Source of the DNA: Flectobacillus sp. BAB-3569
Lineage (GTDB): Bacteria; Bacteroidota; Bacteroidia; Cytophagales; Spirosomataceae
Length of the DNA stretch: 64,000 nucleotides
Reading direction: 5' to 3'
Assembly: GCF_002270355.1 (NCBI RefSeq)
Contig: NZ_NJFZ01000020.1
Coordinates: 248,039 to 312,038 of the forward strand
The notes below the pieces were generated by a model that had not been told where the DNA came from, did not search any database, and saw only the letters and a list, made by a program, of their open reading frames with translations. Shown piece after piece: positions 8,178 to 17,541 of this stretch. Position 1 is the stretch's first letter; the number at the start of each line of letters is the position of its first letter. The translations under genes were made by a program, and so were the position numbers.

Positions 8178-8762
8178 TTACCAAGCCTTACTCTTTTCGT
8201 TCACGACTCTTGTAAGTGTTCGTTCAAAATTTCCTAACAAATCCAACGATTTCAGAACTGCGGCAAGAAAAGCCTGTTCTTGCGACCTCTTTTTAAATTT
8301 ATCTTGATTGATTGGGTACTCCGTTGCTATTGGAAGAAACTCTGTTTTTGAAAAGTAGTCAGGTCTAAAATAGTAGGGTTTCTCAAATGAAGTCAAGGTA
8401 AAAGACACCTTCACCTTATCACTTCTGGATTCAACGGCGATGGTGTGCCAAACGCTCATCGTTGAGAAAATTAATTGATAGTTTGCATTAACAATAAATT
8501 TTCCTTTGGTACTATCAGCATACAAGATTTTAAAGTTTGAAGCAGCATAATTTTTGGATACCAAATCCATAACGACTTCGTAAACATCTGATTTGGTTGC
8601 ATTGGGTGGTAAATTAAACACTTTTGAAATTACAGGATTCTGATTTTCATCAACCATCCAATAATCACGAGACTTAGCATAATCAAGTTCTTGACTTTGT
8701 GCTTTGAATGCAATGAAAGAAGTCAAAATGAAGAGGATTTGTAGAAAATAGGTACGTTTCAT
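8178..8762 (-). CDS. Exported DUF4468-like protein, paralogue B
   Basis: The 194-residue protein has a signal peptide (MKRTYFLQILFILTSFIAFKA) and the same layout as its neighbour: 'ATKSDVYEVVMDLVSKNYAA', 'ADSTKGKFIVNANYQ', 'WHTIAVESRSDKVKVSFTLTSFEKP'. The match to the neighbouring paralogue is clear in motif order but modest in identity, so the duplication is old. Likely first gene of a two-gene transcript. Function unknown. Confidence 0.7.
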   Translation of the reverse strand: MKRTYFLQILFILTSFIAFKAQSQELDYAKSRDYWMVDENQNPVISKVFNLPPNATKSDVYEVVMDLVSKNYAASNFKILYADSTKGKFIVNANYQLIFSTMSVWHTIAVESRSDKVKVSFTLTSFEKPYYFRPDYFSKTEFLPIATEYPINQDKFKKRSQEQAFLAAVLKSLDLLGNFERTLTRVVNEKSKAW

Positions 8763-8896
8763 AGGTATGTATTTAGGTTTGTGTAAATATTAAATATAGA
8801 ACGTTTAATACAAGTTTTATTTTAGCCTTTAACAAATTTTTAACAAAAACATGAATCATCCTGAATTTTAGAATAGGTAATAGCCTTCAAGTTTTC

Positions 8897-8939
8897 ATCA
8901 AAAAAGCGGTCAGAAAATATTGTCCGACCGCTTTTTGAT
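8897..8939. terminator. Conserved hairpin terminator, form 2
   Basis: ATCAAAAAAGCGGTC and GACCGCTTTTTGAT form a 14-bp stem around an A/T-rich loop. It lies between the TonB receptor gene (ending at 9052) and the DUF4468 pair. It has A and T runs on both sides, so it can work on either strand. Confidence 0.75.
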
Positions 8940-8962
8940 TCTATGATACTAGATTTTCTTTA

Positions 8963-8981
8963 AGACGCAATCATTGAGTCT
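8963..8981. repeat. AGACGCAA palindrome, copy 2
   Basis: AGACGCAA tca TTGAGTCT, the same as copy 1 with one mismatch. The next bases (tctac, then gaatacaaatt) also match those after copy 1, so the repeat unit extends beyond the palindrome. Confidence 0.55.
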
Positions 8982-9051
8982 CTACCGTAAGAATACAAAT
9001 TTTAATCTGATCACTCAAGCTAAAATTAATTATGATTAACCTATCCCCAAT

Positions 9052-11508
9052 TTATAAATTATAGGTTACAGTCATCAAAAAGTTTCTTGGTGCGCCCGGA
9101 AACGCCCTTAAATAATCATACCCTCCTACCCAGTGGGTCTTGTTTGTGAGGTTGTTCAAATTCAACTGAAGTCTCACTTTTTTTAGATTATAATAAATTC
9201 CAGCATTCCATAATTGATAGGCTGGAAAAACCTGTGGTTGAGATCCAGCGTCAAAAATAGACCCATAGCGGTCTGCCACATAATTAGTCCCCAGACCCAA
9301 GCCCAAGCCAGATAAACTTCCTTTATGAATGGTATATTTTGTCCACAAGTTTCCTTGATGTCGTGGTGCATTTGGCTTTTGTCGACCAATATCTGATTCA
9401 GTTGTACTGCTTGTAATTTTCGCATCATTAAAGGCATAATTTGCCGTAATTGTCCAATAAGGAGCAATGTATCCTACCACATCGAGTTCGACACCCTTCG
9501 AAATTTCCTCCCCCATTTGAATCATTTTATCTGGATTACCTGCCTCTCCAGCGTTATATAATTGCCCTTTAACCAATAGATGATAAATAGCCGTTGAAAC
9601 AACTAATCGCTTATCAAGCCACTCGGATTTTGCCCCAACTTCATAAAGACGGCTAATCAATGGATCAAACGGACCACCAGCCAGCGGATTACTAATTACC
9701 GAAGCAGTTTGTGGCTGATAACCATTCACATAAGTCCCGTACAAATTAATATGTTGATTGGCGCTATATACTAATCCTAATCTTGGTAAAAATGCTTGCT
9801 GAGTTACTTCTTTGGCACTAGTGGTATTATAACCAACCACATCAGTAAAATAATCCTGACGTAGCCCTAGTAATGCTTGAAACTTTCCCAATTGAATTTG
9901 ATCTTGTAAATAAACGCCTTGTGTTCTTAAAAACTCAGGATCGTAGTTTACAACCGTATAGAAATACTTTGACATATCTCTGAAAACATAAGGATTACTC
10001 GCAGTCAAGTCAAAATGAGGGACATTCGGTACAGGATTACCACTAGCATCCAATAAATACCTAGTAGATTGAGCAGGGTTATAGGTATTAATGGCAGCAG
10101 TATTGGCAGCATTTCTGTAGCCCCTAGCTTGTAGTTGTGAACCACCTGGCATTAGTTCTTGTTGGGCATAATCGTATCCCAGTAAAAGTTTATGTTTTAA
10201 TCGTCCTGTTTCTAGGTCATAATTAAAGTATCCAGTAAAGTTATCAGCGTTATACGTTCTTTTACGAATAAATACCTGCATTTCAACTTGAGAGGGAATA
10301 ACAGTACCCTTACCGTCTTTTGCATAGGTATTGGCAGAACGGTGTTCAAGCAAATCTTCATTGTAATTGCTATGCATATATGAAGCATTGAACACTAATT
10401 TATGGGTAATCTTTTGAGAAAAACCAAGGGTAAAATTGTAAGTTTCTTCTTTCAGATAATCATTTACACTATTCAATGAAGTCTTAATCGAAGTTGAATA
10501 TAAATCGCCGTTGCCTAAGGCTGATTGTCCTCTGTCAAGTCTTCCCTCAGAGGTTTGAATGACTAAATCAGCATTGATTCGGGTATTTTTACTTGGCAAA
10601 AAAGATAAACTTGGCGCAATAATCAGGTTTTTGTCATACTGCATATTCCTAAAAGAACCTGAATTTTCATAGCCTAAATTAATTCGATATAGCACCGTTT
10701 TATCTTGTGTCAAGGGCCCTGTAAAATCTGCTAGGGCTCTTAAGGTATTAAAACTCCCAAAGGTCGTAGAGATAGATTGAGCTTTTTCATCCAATGGCTT
10801 TTTGGTAACTCTATTAATCGTTCCGCCAGCAGAGGCGTTTCCAAACAAGGCCGAGGCAGGCCCTTTGATTACCTCTACCCTTTCTATATGAGGTATTAGT
10901 TGTTGTTTCCAAAAACTCGTAAAGGCTCTTTGACCATTGACCAAAATCGAAGAGTTTTGACCGCCTTGAATTCTATGTCCGCGTACTGTTAGGTCATTGT
11001 AGAATGAAAATTGGGTGACTCCACTCATGTTTTTTACAACATCATTTAAACGAAAAGCCGCCTGATCTAGAATCAGTTCCTTCGTGACATAGCTGATACT
11101 TTGCGGAACATCCTTCAAGGCCGTTGCAGTTTTGGTACCGACAAAGGAAACCGAGTTTTTATATTCTGTTTCCTTGCGACCTACCACTTCTATCGTTTGT
11201 AATTGTGCCGAAGTTTCTGTGAGTTCAATATCTAAGTTGGGATTTTGATTTTCTATAGCAACATCCTTAAACAGTGGTTCAAAACCCACGAAAGTGAATT
11301 TGAGGGTATAACGTCCCGTTGAGACTCCCTCTATTTGAAACCTTCCTTCTGGGTCAGTTGATACCCCTTTAGTGGTTTTGAGAATAGAAACAGACGCTCC
11401 CGCAATAGGTTCGTTTTGTGAGTTATGAACAAATCCCGCTATTTTTTGAGAGAATGCATGCTGTGAAAGCAATAGAAAAATGAGTAGTAAAGAGTAGTGA
11501 TTTTTCAT
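9052..11508 (-). CDS. TonB-dependent siderophore-type outer membrane receptor
   Basis: The 818-residue receptor probably imports an iron chelate. It has a signal peptide (to about residue 20), a carboxypeptidase-regulatory-like domain ('FVHNSQNEPIAGASVSILKT'), a plug domain ('LKDVPQSISYVTKELILDQ', 'GGTINRVTKKPL') and a long beta-barrel ending in 'FLMTVTYNL'. The 'VPQSIS' and 'GPASALFGNASAGGTIN' signatures are those of siderophore receptors of the FhuA/FoxA type. About 60 bases upstream is a 39-base perfect palindrome centred on TTAGAAT-T-ATTCTAA, which resembles a Fur box and supports iron control. The ligand cannot be named. It lies directly downstream of the CzcA locus but has its own regulatory region and is separated by a terminator. 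Confidence 0.9.
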   Translation of the reverse strand: MKNHYSLLLIFLLLSQHAFSQKIAGFVHNSQNEPIAGASVSILKTTKGVSTDPEGRFQIEGVSTGRYTLKFTFVGFEPLFKDVAIENQNPNLDIELTETSAQLQTIEVVGRKETEYKNSVSFVGTKTATALKDVPQSISYVTKELILDQAAFRLNDVVKNMSGVTQFSFYNDLTVRGHRIQGGQNSSILVNGQRAFTSFWKQQLIPHIERVEVIKGPASALFGNASAGGTINRVTKKPLDEKAQSISTTFGSFNTLRALADFTGPLTQDKTVLYRINLGYENSGSFRNMQYDKNLIIAPSLSFLPSKNTRINADLVIQTSEGRLDRGQSALGNGDLYSTSIKTSLNSVNDYLKEETYNFTLGFSQKITHKLVFNASYMHSNYNEDLLEHRSANTYAKDGKGTVIPSQVEMQVFIRKRTYNADNFTGYFNYDLETGRLKHKLLLGYDYAQQELMPGGSQLQARGYRNAANTAAINTYNPAQSTRYLLDASGNPVPNVPHFDLTASNPYVFRDMSKYFYTVVNYDPEFLRTQGVYLQDQIQLGKFQALLGLRQDYFTDVVGYNTTSAKEVTQQAFLPRLGLVYSANQHINLYGTYVNGYQPQTASVISNPLAGGPFDPLISRLYEVGAKSEWLDKRLVVSTAIYHLLVKGQLYNAGEAGNPDKMIQMGEEISKGVELDVVGYIAPYWTITANYAFNDAKITSSTTESDIGRQKPNAPRHQGNLWTKYTIHKGSLSGLGLGLGTNYVADRYGSIFDAGSQPQVFPAYQLWNAGIYYNLKKVRLQLNLNNLTNKTHWVGGYDYLRAFPGAPRNFLMTVTYNL

Positions 11509-11563
11509 TTTTATTAAGTCTAATTATAAATAACAGCTCAAATTTGACCAAAATAAAAACGAA

Positions 11564-11602
11564 TAGCAATATTATTTAGAATTATTCTAAATAATATTGC
11601 TA
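11564..11602. promoter_or_regulatory. 39-base perfect palindrome with Fur-box-like core
   Basis: TAGCAATATTATTTAGAAT, a central T, then the exact complement. The core TTAGAAT-T-ATTCTAA has the 7-1-7 form of Fur sites. It lies 56-94 bases upstream of the siderophore receptor start. A perfect palindrome this long could also form a cruciform or hold two overlapping Fur dimers. Confidence 0.65.
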
Positions 11603-11632
11603 TGATTCAATTAAATCTAAGATGTAGACAAA

Positions 11633-11674
11633 AAAACCTCAAATGACGATAGAAAACGCCATCTGAGGTTTTAA
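11633..11674 (-). terminator. Terminator after the CzcA gene
   Basis: On the minus strand an 11-bp stem with one mismatch (AACCTCAGATG / CATTTGAGGTT) is followed by a run of Ts. It lies about 75 bases beyond the CzcA stop codon and separates the metal-efflux transcript from the TonB receptor. Confidence 0.8.
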
Positions 11675-11748
11675 ATGGAAATTAAAATATAGTTGAAAGA
11701 GATTTATTTTAAGTTTTCAATGGCTTTATTGAGAAATCACATTCCTAA

Positions 11749-14700
11749 TTAGTTAGATGAACCAGCCTTTTTTTGTTTTACCCAATAAAACAACGGAGGA
11801 ATTAAAATTGGGGTAAAAATAAGCGTACTGATGAGTCCACCAATAATTACTGTTGCCAATGGTCGTTGTACATCTGAGCCAATTCCCGTGGATACTGCCG
11901 CAGGAATTAGACCCAAGATGGCTAAAACAAGGATGGAAAGTATGGCTCTCAATTGCTCTTTAGCAACGTTATTAATCGTGTCTTGACTTACCTCTAGGGC
12001 GTGTATGGCTCGGTTGAGCGCAGAGACTAATATGACTCCTGCCATTACTGAGATACCAAAAATTGATACAAAACCCACACCACCCGATACATTAAAGTAA
12101 TAACCACGCAATAACAAAGCTGAAATCCCTCCTGCTAAAGCAAACAAAATACATGACATGGTCAATAAAGTATCCTGTAAATTGTGATACAACATAAACA
12201 ACAATCCAAATACCAACACAATCGTCAATGGAATCGTAAAGGCTAATTGTTTACCTGCACGCTCAAGGTTTTCGTACTGACCACCATATATCACCTCATA
12301 TCCTTTTGGTACGTTTACTCCTTTTTCAATTTTATCTTTTAATTCTTTTACAAAACCACCTTGGTCACGTCCACGAATGTTGGTTCTAACAGTAATCATT
12401 CGTTTGTTGTTATATCGGTAAATATTGGTCTGACCTGCTACAAAACGAATATCGGCCAACTCACTCATAGGAATCAAAGCCCCCGACGATGAACTCACCA
12501 ACAACTTCTTGATTTCGTCGATATTGTTGCGGTATTGAGGAAGGTAACGTACCAAAATATCGTAGCGCTTGGTTCCATCATAAAGTACAGAAACGTATTT
12601 TCCACCAATTGCTGCCTCTATCATATTTTGGACATCAGATACATTGATGCCATATCGGGCTGTTTGTTCTCGATTGATATTGATGGCGAGTTGCTCTTGT
12701 GAGCCTTCTTGCTCAATATTCACCCCTTTGCTACCTTTCATGTTTTTGACAATTTCAGCAATTTGCTCTGACTTTCCTCGCATCAACGATAAATCATCAC
12801 CAACAACAGATACTGCTAAATCGGCTGCAGAACCTGTCACGATTTCCATTACTTGGTCAATGATTGGCTGACCAGAAGTGAATTTTACACTTGGCAAAGC
12901 TCTTTCCAAATCGGCTGTCACCAACTGAACCAATTCTTTTTTAGAAACCATATCCGTCCAAAGTTTGTAATCTTTTAAACCTACTAAAATCTCGTTACGG
13001 TTGGCAGGGAATGGATCCGTACCATCGTCATTGCGCCCCGTTTGTGTAATCACAAAGGAGATTTGTGGATATTTAGCAATAATCGAACGAATCGTTGGCG
13101 CATATTTAGCATTCTCTTGAATGGTAATTCCAGCAGGGAAATTGCCTCTTAGGAAAATCGAACCCTCATCCAATTCTGGCAAAAACTCAGAGCCTAGAAA
13201 ACCACCCAAACCAATCAAGGCAATAACAACTATAAAGCCAGCAATCACAGTTTGCTTATAAAAACGTCCAATACCATGAAGGAGTTTTGCATATACTTTA
13301 TCAAAAAAGGCCAATACAAAATTGTGATGTTCTTTGATTTCATGATTTTCATTAATGACTTTCTGGAAAATAAAGGAAGTCAACACAGGAATCACTGTCA
13401 AAGCAAACACCATTGAACCAATTACGGCAAACGACAGCGTCAACGCCATTGGGCTAAACAGTTTCCCTTCCACACGGGTCATCATCAAAATCGGCATATA
13501 GGCAAAAATGATGATACTTACCGAGAAAAATATCTCCTTTGAAACCTCATTCGCCGACTGGATAGTCAAAGCGACAATACCTTTTTTCTTCTCTTCGTGT
13601 GTCGCCTTTTGGTAGTTCCTAATCAGGTGCTCGACCATCACTACAGCCCCATCCACAATAATCCCAAAGTCGATTGCTCCTAATGATAATAAATTGGCAG
13701 GAATACCAGTCAATCGCATAATTATAAAGGCAAACAGTAAAGAAAATGGAATTGTAACGGCTACCACTAAGGCACTTCTAAAATTGCCAAGGAAGAAAAT
13801 CAAAATAACAATTACAATACTGATTCCTTCAAAGAGTGTTTTACCTACTGTATGCAATGAGCTATCAATCAAGAAACTACGGTCATACAAAGGACGAATT
13901 TTGACACCTGCGGGTAATTCTTTTTCTTGTAATTCTGTCAATTTTTCTCGTAAATCCTTCAAAGACTCACTAGGGTTTTCGTAGCGACGCAACAAAATAA
14001 TACCTTCTACCCCACTATTAACAGCTACTTTTTCAGCAGGAATATTGTAACCCAAAATACCACTTGGCGGTGGCGGCGCTATCTCTACCGAAGCCACATC
14101 TCTGATATAAATAGGCACCCCATTTTCAGACTTCAAAACAATATTTTCAATGTCCTTTTCGGTCTTGATAGTACCAAGTCCACGTACAGCAAAACCTTGC
14201 CCCCCACGCTCGAGGATATTACCTCCTGAGTTTTGATTATTTTTTGAAACCGCCTCCTCAATATCAGAAATACAGAGTTTGTACTTACGAAGGTTATCAG
14301 GGTTGGTCAAAATATGAAACTGCTTGAGAGGTCCACCAAACGTTACTACGTCAGCAACACCTTTAGTTTGTAACAAATAAGGCTTAATGACCCAATCTTG
14401 TAAATCTCTCAATTGTGTGGGCGAATAGGTGGCAGGCGCTTCAACCACATATCTAAAAATTTCTCCTACTGCCGTTGAAAGTGGTGCTAGTTCTGGTTGA
14501 ACACCATCAGGTAATCCAACTGTAGCTAAACGCTCCATTACCTGTTGACGAGCAAAGTAATCATCCGTTCCATCTTGGAAGGTCAATTGTACTACCGACA
14601 AACCAAAAATCGTACGACTACGACGATCCAATACATTGGGCGTGTTTTGTAAAGCACGCTCTATTGGTACGGTTACTTGTTGCTCAACTTCTTCGGTTGC

Positions 14701-14868
14701 TCGTCCTTCGTATTTTGCGACAATAATTACGTTGGTATCAGCAATATCTGGATATGCTTCGATTTTGAGTTGAGTAAAACACCAATAGCCGACAAGCATC
14801 ACCAAAATACCAATGCCCGTTACCACCCAGCGGTTATTTAATGAAAATATGATTAACTTTTTTACCAT
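11749..14868 (-). CDS. CzcA/CusA-family heavy-metal efflux RND pump
   Basis: The 1039-residue inner-membrane pump exchanges protons for metal export. It shows RND topology: one N-terminal helix, a large periplasmic porter domain, a helix bundle with 'DFGIIVDGAVVMVEHL' (about residue 400), the acidic metal-family (HME) signature of helix 4, a second periplasmic domain, and a final bundle. 'TNVIIVAKYEGRATEEVEQ' near the N-terminus is also typical. It is the last gene of a minus-strand group with TolC-like protein, adaptor and MgtE, and is followed by a terminator. The transported ion (Co, Zn, Cd, Ni, Cu or Ag) cannot be told from this reading. Confidence 0.92.
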   Translation of the reverse strand: MVKKLIIFSLNNRWVVTGIGILVMLVGYWCFTQLKIEAYPDIADTNVIIVAKYEGRATEEVEQQVTVPIERALQNTPNVLDRRSRTIFGLSVVQLTFQDGTDDYFARQQVMERLATVGLPDGVQPELAPLSTAVGEIFRYVVEAPATYSPTQLRDLQDWVIKPYLLQTKGVADVVTFGGPLKQFHILTNPDNLRKYKLCISDIEEAVSKNNQNSGGNILERGGQGFAVRGLGTIKTEKDIENIVLKSENGVPIYIRDVASVEIAPPPPSGILGYNIPAEKVAVNSGVEGIILLRRYENPSESLKDLREKLTELQEKELPAGVKIRPLYDRSFLIDSSLHTVGKTLFEGISIVIVILIFFLGNFRSALVVAVTIPFSLLFAFIIMRLTGIPANLLSLGAIDFGIIVDGAVVMVEHLIRNYQKATHEEKKKGIVALTIQSANEVSKEIFFSVSIIIFAYMPILMMTRVEGKLFSPMALTLSFAVIGSMVFALTVIPVLTSFIFQKVINENHEIKEHHNFVLAFFDKVYAKLLHGIGRFYKQTVIAGFIVVIALIGLGGFLGSEFLPELDEGSIFLRGNFPAGITIQENAKYAPTIRSIIAKYPQISFVITQTGRNDDGTDPFPANRNEILVGLKDYKLWTDMVSKKELVQLVTADLERALPSVKFTSGQPIIDQVMEIVTGSAADLAVSVVGDDLSLMRGKSEQIAEIVKNMKGSKGVNIEQEGSQEQLAININREQTARYGINVSDVQNMIEAAIGGKYVSVLYDGTKRYDILVRYLPQYRNNIDEIKKLLVSSSSGALIPMSELADIRFVAGQTNIYRYNNKRMITVRTNIRGRDQGGFVKELKDKIEKGVNVPKGYEVIYGGQYENLERAGKQLAFTIPLTIVLVFGLLFMLYHNLQDTLLTMSCILFALAGGISALLLRGYYFNVSGGVGFVSIFGISVMAGVILVSALNRAIHALEVSQDTINNVAKEQLRAILSILVLAILGLIPAAVSTGIGSDVQRPLATVIIGGLISTLIFTPILIPPLFYWVKQKKAGSSN

Positions 14869-15006
14869 CTTGGAATATAGAATTTCGGAAGTTTATTCAA
14901 TTGAATTCAATAACTAATAATTAGGGCTGTAGGCTTCAAGCACTAGGCAAAATGTTTATGGCATCTCATTTGCTTATTGCTTAAAGCTTATCCCCTAACG
15001 CAAACA

Positions 15007-16376
15007 TCATAGTATTGCACCTTTTAGAATGATGGAAGCGATTGAGAAATATATGACTAAACCTGTGACATCAACCAGTGTTGCGACAAATGGTGCCGAT
15101 GAAGTGGCTGGGTCAAGTTTAAGTTTTTTCAAGAACATAGGAATCAATGAGCCTGTCAATGTTCCCCAAAGCACAATACCAATCAGAGAGAGAAAGATAG
15201 TCCATCCTACCAAAATCCAATGCTGACCGTAATCAAAAATGCCCATATTTTGCCACAATACGATTCGAATAAAACCGATAGCGCCAAGCACTAAGCCAAG
15301 GGTCAAACCAGAAAGTAGTTCGCGGCGAGCCACGTACCACCAATCTTTCAAGCTGATTTCTTTTAAGGCCATCGCTCTAATAATCAAAGTGGCTGCTTGA
15401 GAGCCACTATTGCCTCCACTCGAAATAATGAGCGGAACAAAAAGCGCTAAAACCACAGCTTTGGCAATCTCTGCTTCGAAATGCCCCATTGCAGAAGCGG
15501 TAAGCATTTCGCCCAAAAACAACACAATTAACCAGCCAGCTCTTTTTTAATCAAATCCCAAAAAGGTGTGCGCACATAAGGATAATCCAACTCTTCCAAA
15601 CCACCTATTTTCTGAATATCCTTGGTATTTTCGCGTTCGGCTACGTCCAAAATATCATCAATCGTAACCACTCCCATCAGTACATTTTGTTCGTTTACGA
15701 CTGGCAATGTTACTCTGTCGTACTCCTTAAACATACTTACTGCACTTTCTTGGTTTTCATGAATAGTCAAACTTGGACAAAAATGGTCTAAAAGTTCACC
15801 TATCCGTTGGTCTGGCTCATTGAATACCAACCGACGGATTGGTACGTCATCTATCAGTTTATTCTTTTCATCTACCACAAAAATCACATCGGCTGTTTCA
15901 TTATCCGTATAATTCTGGCGGATATAATCGATGGCTTCTGATACACTTTTATTTTGCTGAATAGTTACCGCGTTGGTATTCATAATACGCGCAACGCTGT
16001 CTTTGGGATAGCCTAACAAATTATGCGTTAGTTCCTTTTGACTTTGATTGAGCAAATTGATATAGCGAGTTTGTTCCCAATCTTTCAACGATGACAAAAA
16101 CATCATTCTATCATCCGAGTTGAGTTTGCTAAGAAGATGACTTGCTTTATTGCTCGAAAAGTTTTCTAACAGATCTTGTTGTAAGACAGTATCGAGATAC
16201 GCAAAAACATTGACTTGACTTTCCTCATCAAATGCTAAATATGCCTTCAGTGCATTTTCAAAAGGTAGAGTTTCAAACAACTGCGCTACTTTTGATGGGT
16301 GCACATAATTTTTATGACCTCTCTTAAACAATAAGTCTGAAAAGTCATTTTTCAAGATTTTTTCTCTAAAAGTCAT
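15007..16376 (-). CDS. mgtE: MgtE magnesium transporter, split by a one-base deletion
   Basis: The first part (from 16376) has the cytoplasmic N-domain and two CBS domains ('[20 protein letters not shown]', '[20 protein letters not shown]') and ends prematurely at '[10 protein letters not shown]'. The second part resumes in another frame with '[20 protein letters not shown]' and the channel helices ('[20 protein letters not shown]'). Adding one base to the run of six at 15543-15548 (A on the coding strand) gives '[20 protein letters not shown]', the normal MgtE sequence, and a 456-residue protein of family length. MgtE is a Mg2+-gated Mg2+ channel. Here it sits between the adaptor gene and the CzcA gene of a metal-efflux operon, 91 bases after the adaptor. 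Confidence 0.9.
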
Positions 16377-16467
16377 ACGTGGTACTGAGGAGAAAAATCA
16401 AATTATACCTTTTATAAAACCCCGTTCTACAAGCTTTTAACTTAAACATTCAAGCTAAGAGCCACCT

Positions 16468-17541
16468 CTAATATCCAAATGACAATCCCTTTAACTGAAT
16501 GGCACCTGTATTTACTACTTGCTCATTGTTTTGCAAACCACTAAAAATGATTACACGATCGCCAATTTGTTGACCTGTATGCACCTCTCTACGTTCGAAG
16601 CTTTTGTTGTCTTTTTTCACAAAAACAAAGTTTTTACCTTGAACCGTAATCAACGCATTTTTGTCGACACTGATAAAATTGCCCTCGCTAATCCCAAACG
16701 AAACCAAGGCAAACATTCCTGAGCGGAATTTAGCTTGTTTGTTATTAATCAAGATTCGCACTTTCGTCATGTGACTGGTATTATCCATTACATCCGCAAT
16801 ACCATTGACGATACCTACATGATTTCCTTCAGGATAAGCCGTAAATCTAATCTGGCATTTAGCGCCTTTATGGATTTTAAGAATCTGGTTTTCAGAAACA
16901 TCTGCGATAATCCAACCATTTCCTACTGGCGAATCTATCAGTGTTTCTGGGTCAAAACCTGCCACTTTCAGATTGGTACTATGCTCAATAATCAAACTGC
17001 GTTCAGCAATCAAATCCGCTTCGGCACTGGCTTTTTCTGATTGTGCGATTGACTTTTCACTTTCTGCCAACAACTTATCGGTACGAGCATCCGAAACATC
17101 CTTACCTGTTGCCGAACCATGCGCTTTCAAGTCTTCAAAACGCTCAATTTCAATTTGCTTTTGTTTGATAATAGCGTCTTTCTGAGCAATAACCGATTGC
17201 TTTTGTAATACCACTGCTTTGCGTTGAGCAATAGCAGACTGGTGATTCAAGAGTTCGGTATAATCTGATGTTAAATCAGGATTGCTAAATAACACCACTT
17301 TATCTGCCACTACGGTTGCCACTACTTGCGCAGGCGCTGTTAAGTCTGCCGAGATAAGCGAACTTGCTACTGTTTCTGTTTTAAAAAAAGTAGCACTTTG
17401 CTTATCTGGAATCGAAATGGTCACACCATCTTTCGATACCGATGGCGACTGAATATTGTTGTTGGTATTTTTGGTTTCCTTTTTGCAGCTCCAAAGTGAA
17501 AGCGAAACGAGCGATACTATGATAAATAAGATTCTTTTCAT
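16468..17541 (-). CDS. Periplasmic adaptor (membrane fusion protein) of metal RND efflux, lipoprotein
   Basis: The 357-residue adaptor should bridge the CzcA pump and the TolC-like channel. It has a lipoprotein signal (lipobox 'LSLWSC' then KKE), a long coiled-coil hairpin (about residues 90-175: 'RKAVVLQKQSVIAQKDAII', 'LLAESEKSIAQSEKASAEAD') and beta-barrel and membrane-proximal parts ('WIIADVSENQILKIHKGAKC', 'VDKNALITVQGKNFVFVKK'). Its ATG overlaps the TAA of the upstream TolC gene (TAATG), so the two are translationally coupled. No histidine-rich metal-binding N-terminus is apparent. Confidence 0.9.
   Translation of the reverse strand: MKRILFIIVSLVSLSLWSCKKETKNTNNNIQSPSVSKDGVTISIPDKQSATFFKTETVASSLISADLTAPAQVVATVVADKVVLFSNPDLTSDYTELLNHQSAIAQRKAVVLQKQSVIAQKDAIIKQKQIEIERFEDLKAHGSATGKDVSDARTDKLLAESEKSIAQSEKASAEADLIAERSLIIEHSTNLKVAGFDPETLIDSPVGNGWIIADVSENQILKIHKGAKCQIRFTAYPEGNHVGIVNGIADVMDNTSHMTKVRILINNKQAKFRSGMFALVSFGISEGNFISVDKNALITVQGKNFVFVKKDNKSFERREVHTGQQIGDRVIIFSGLQNNEQVVNTGAIQLKGLSFGY

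Noticed and set aside
15007-16376. Two separate genes for a CBS protein and a membrane protein
   Set aside because: One added base joins them into a normal-length MgtE with unbroken family sequence.
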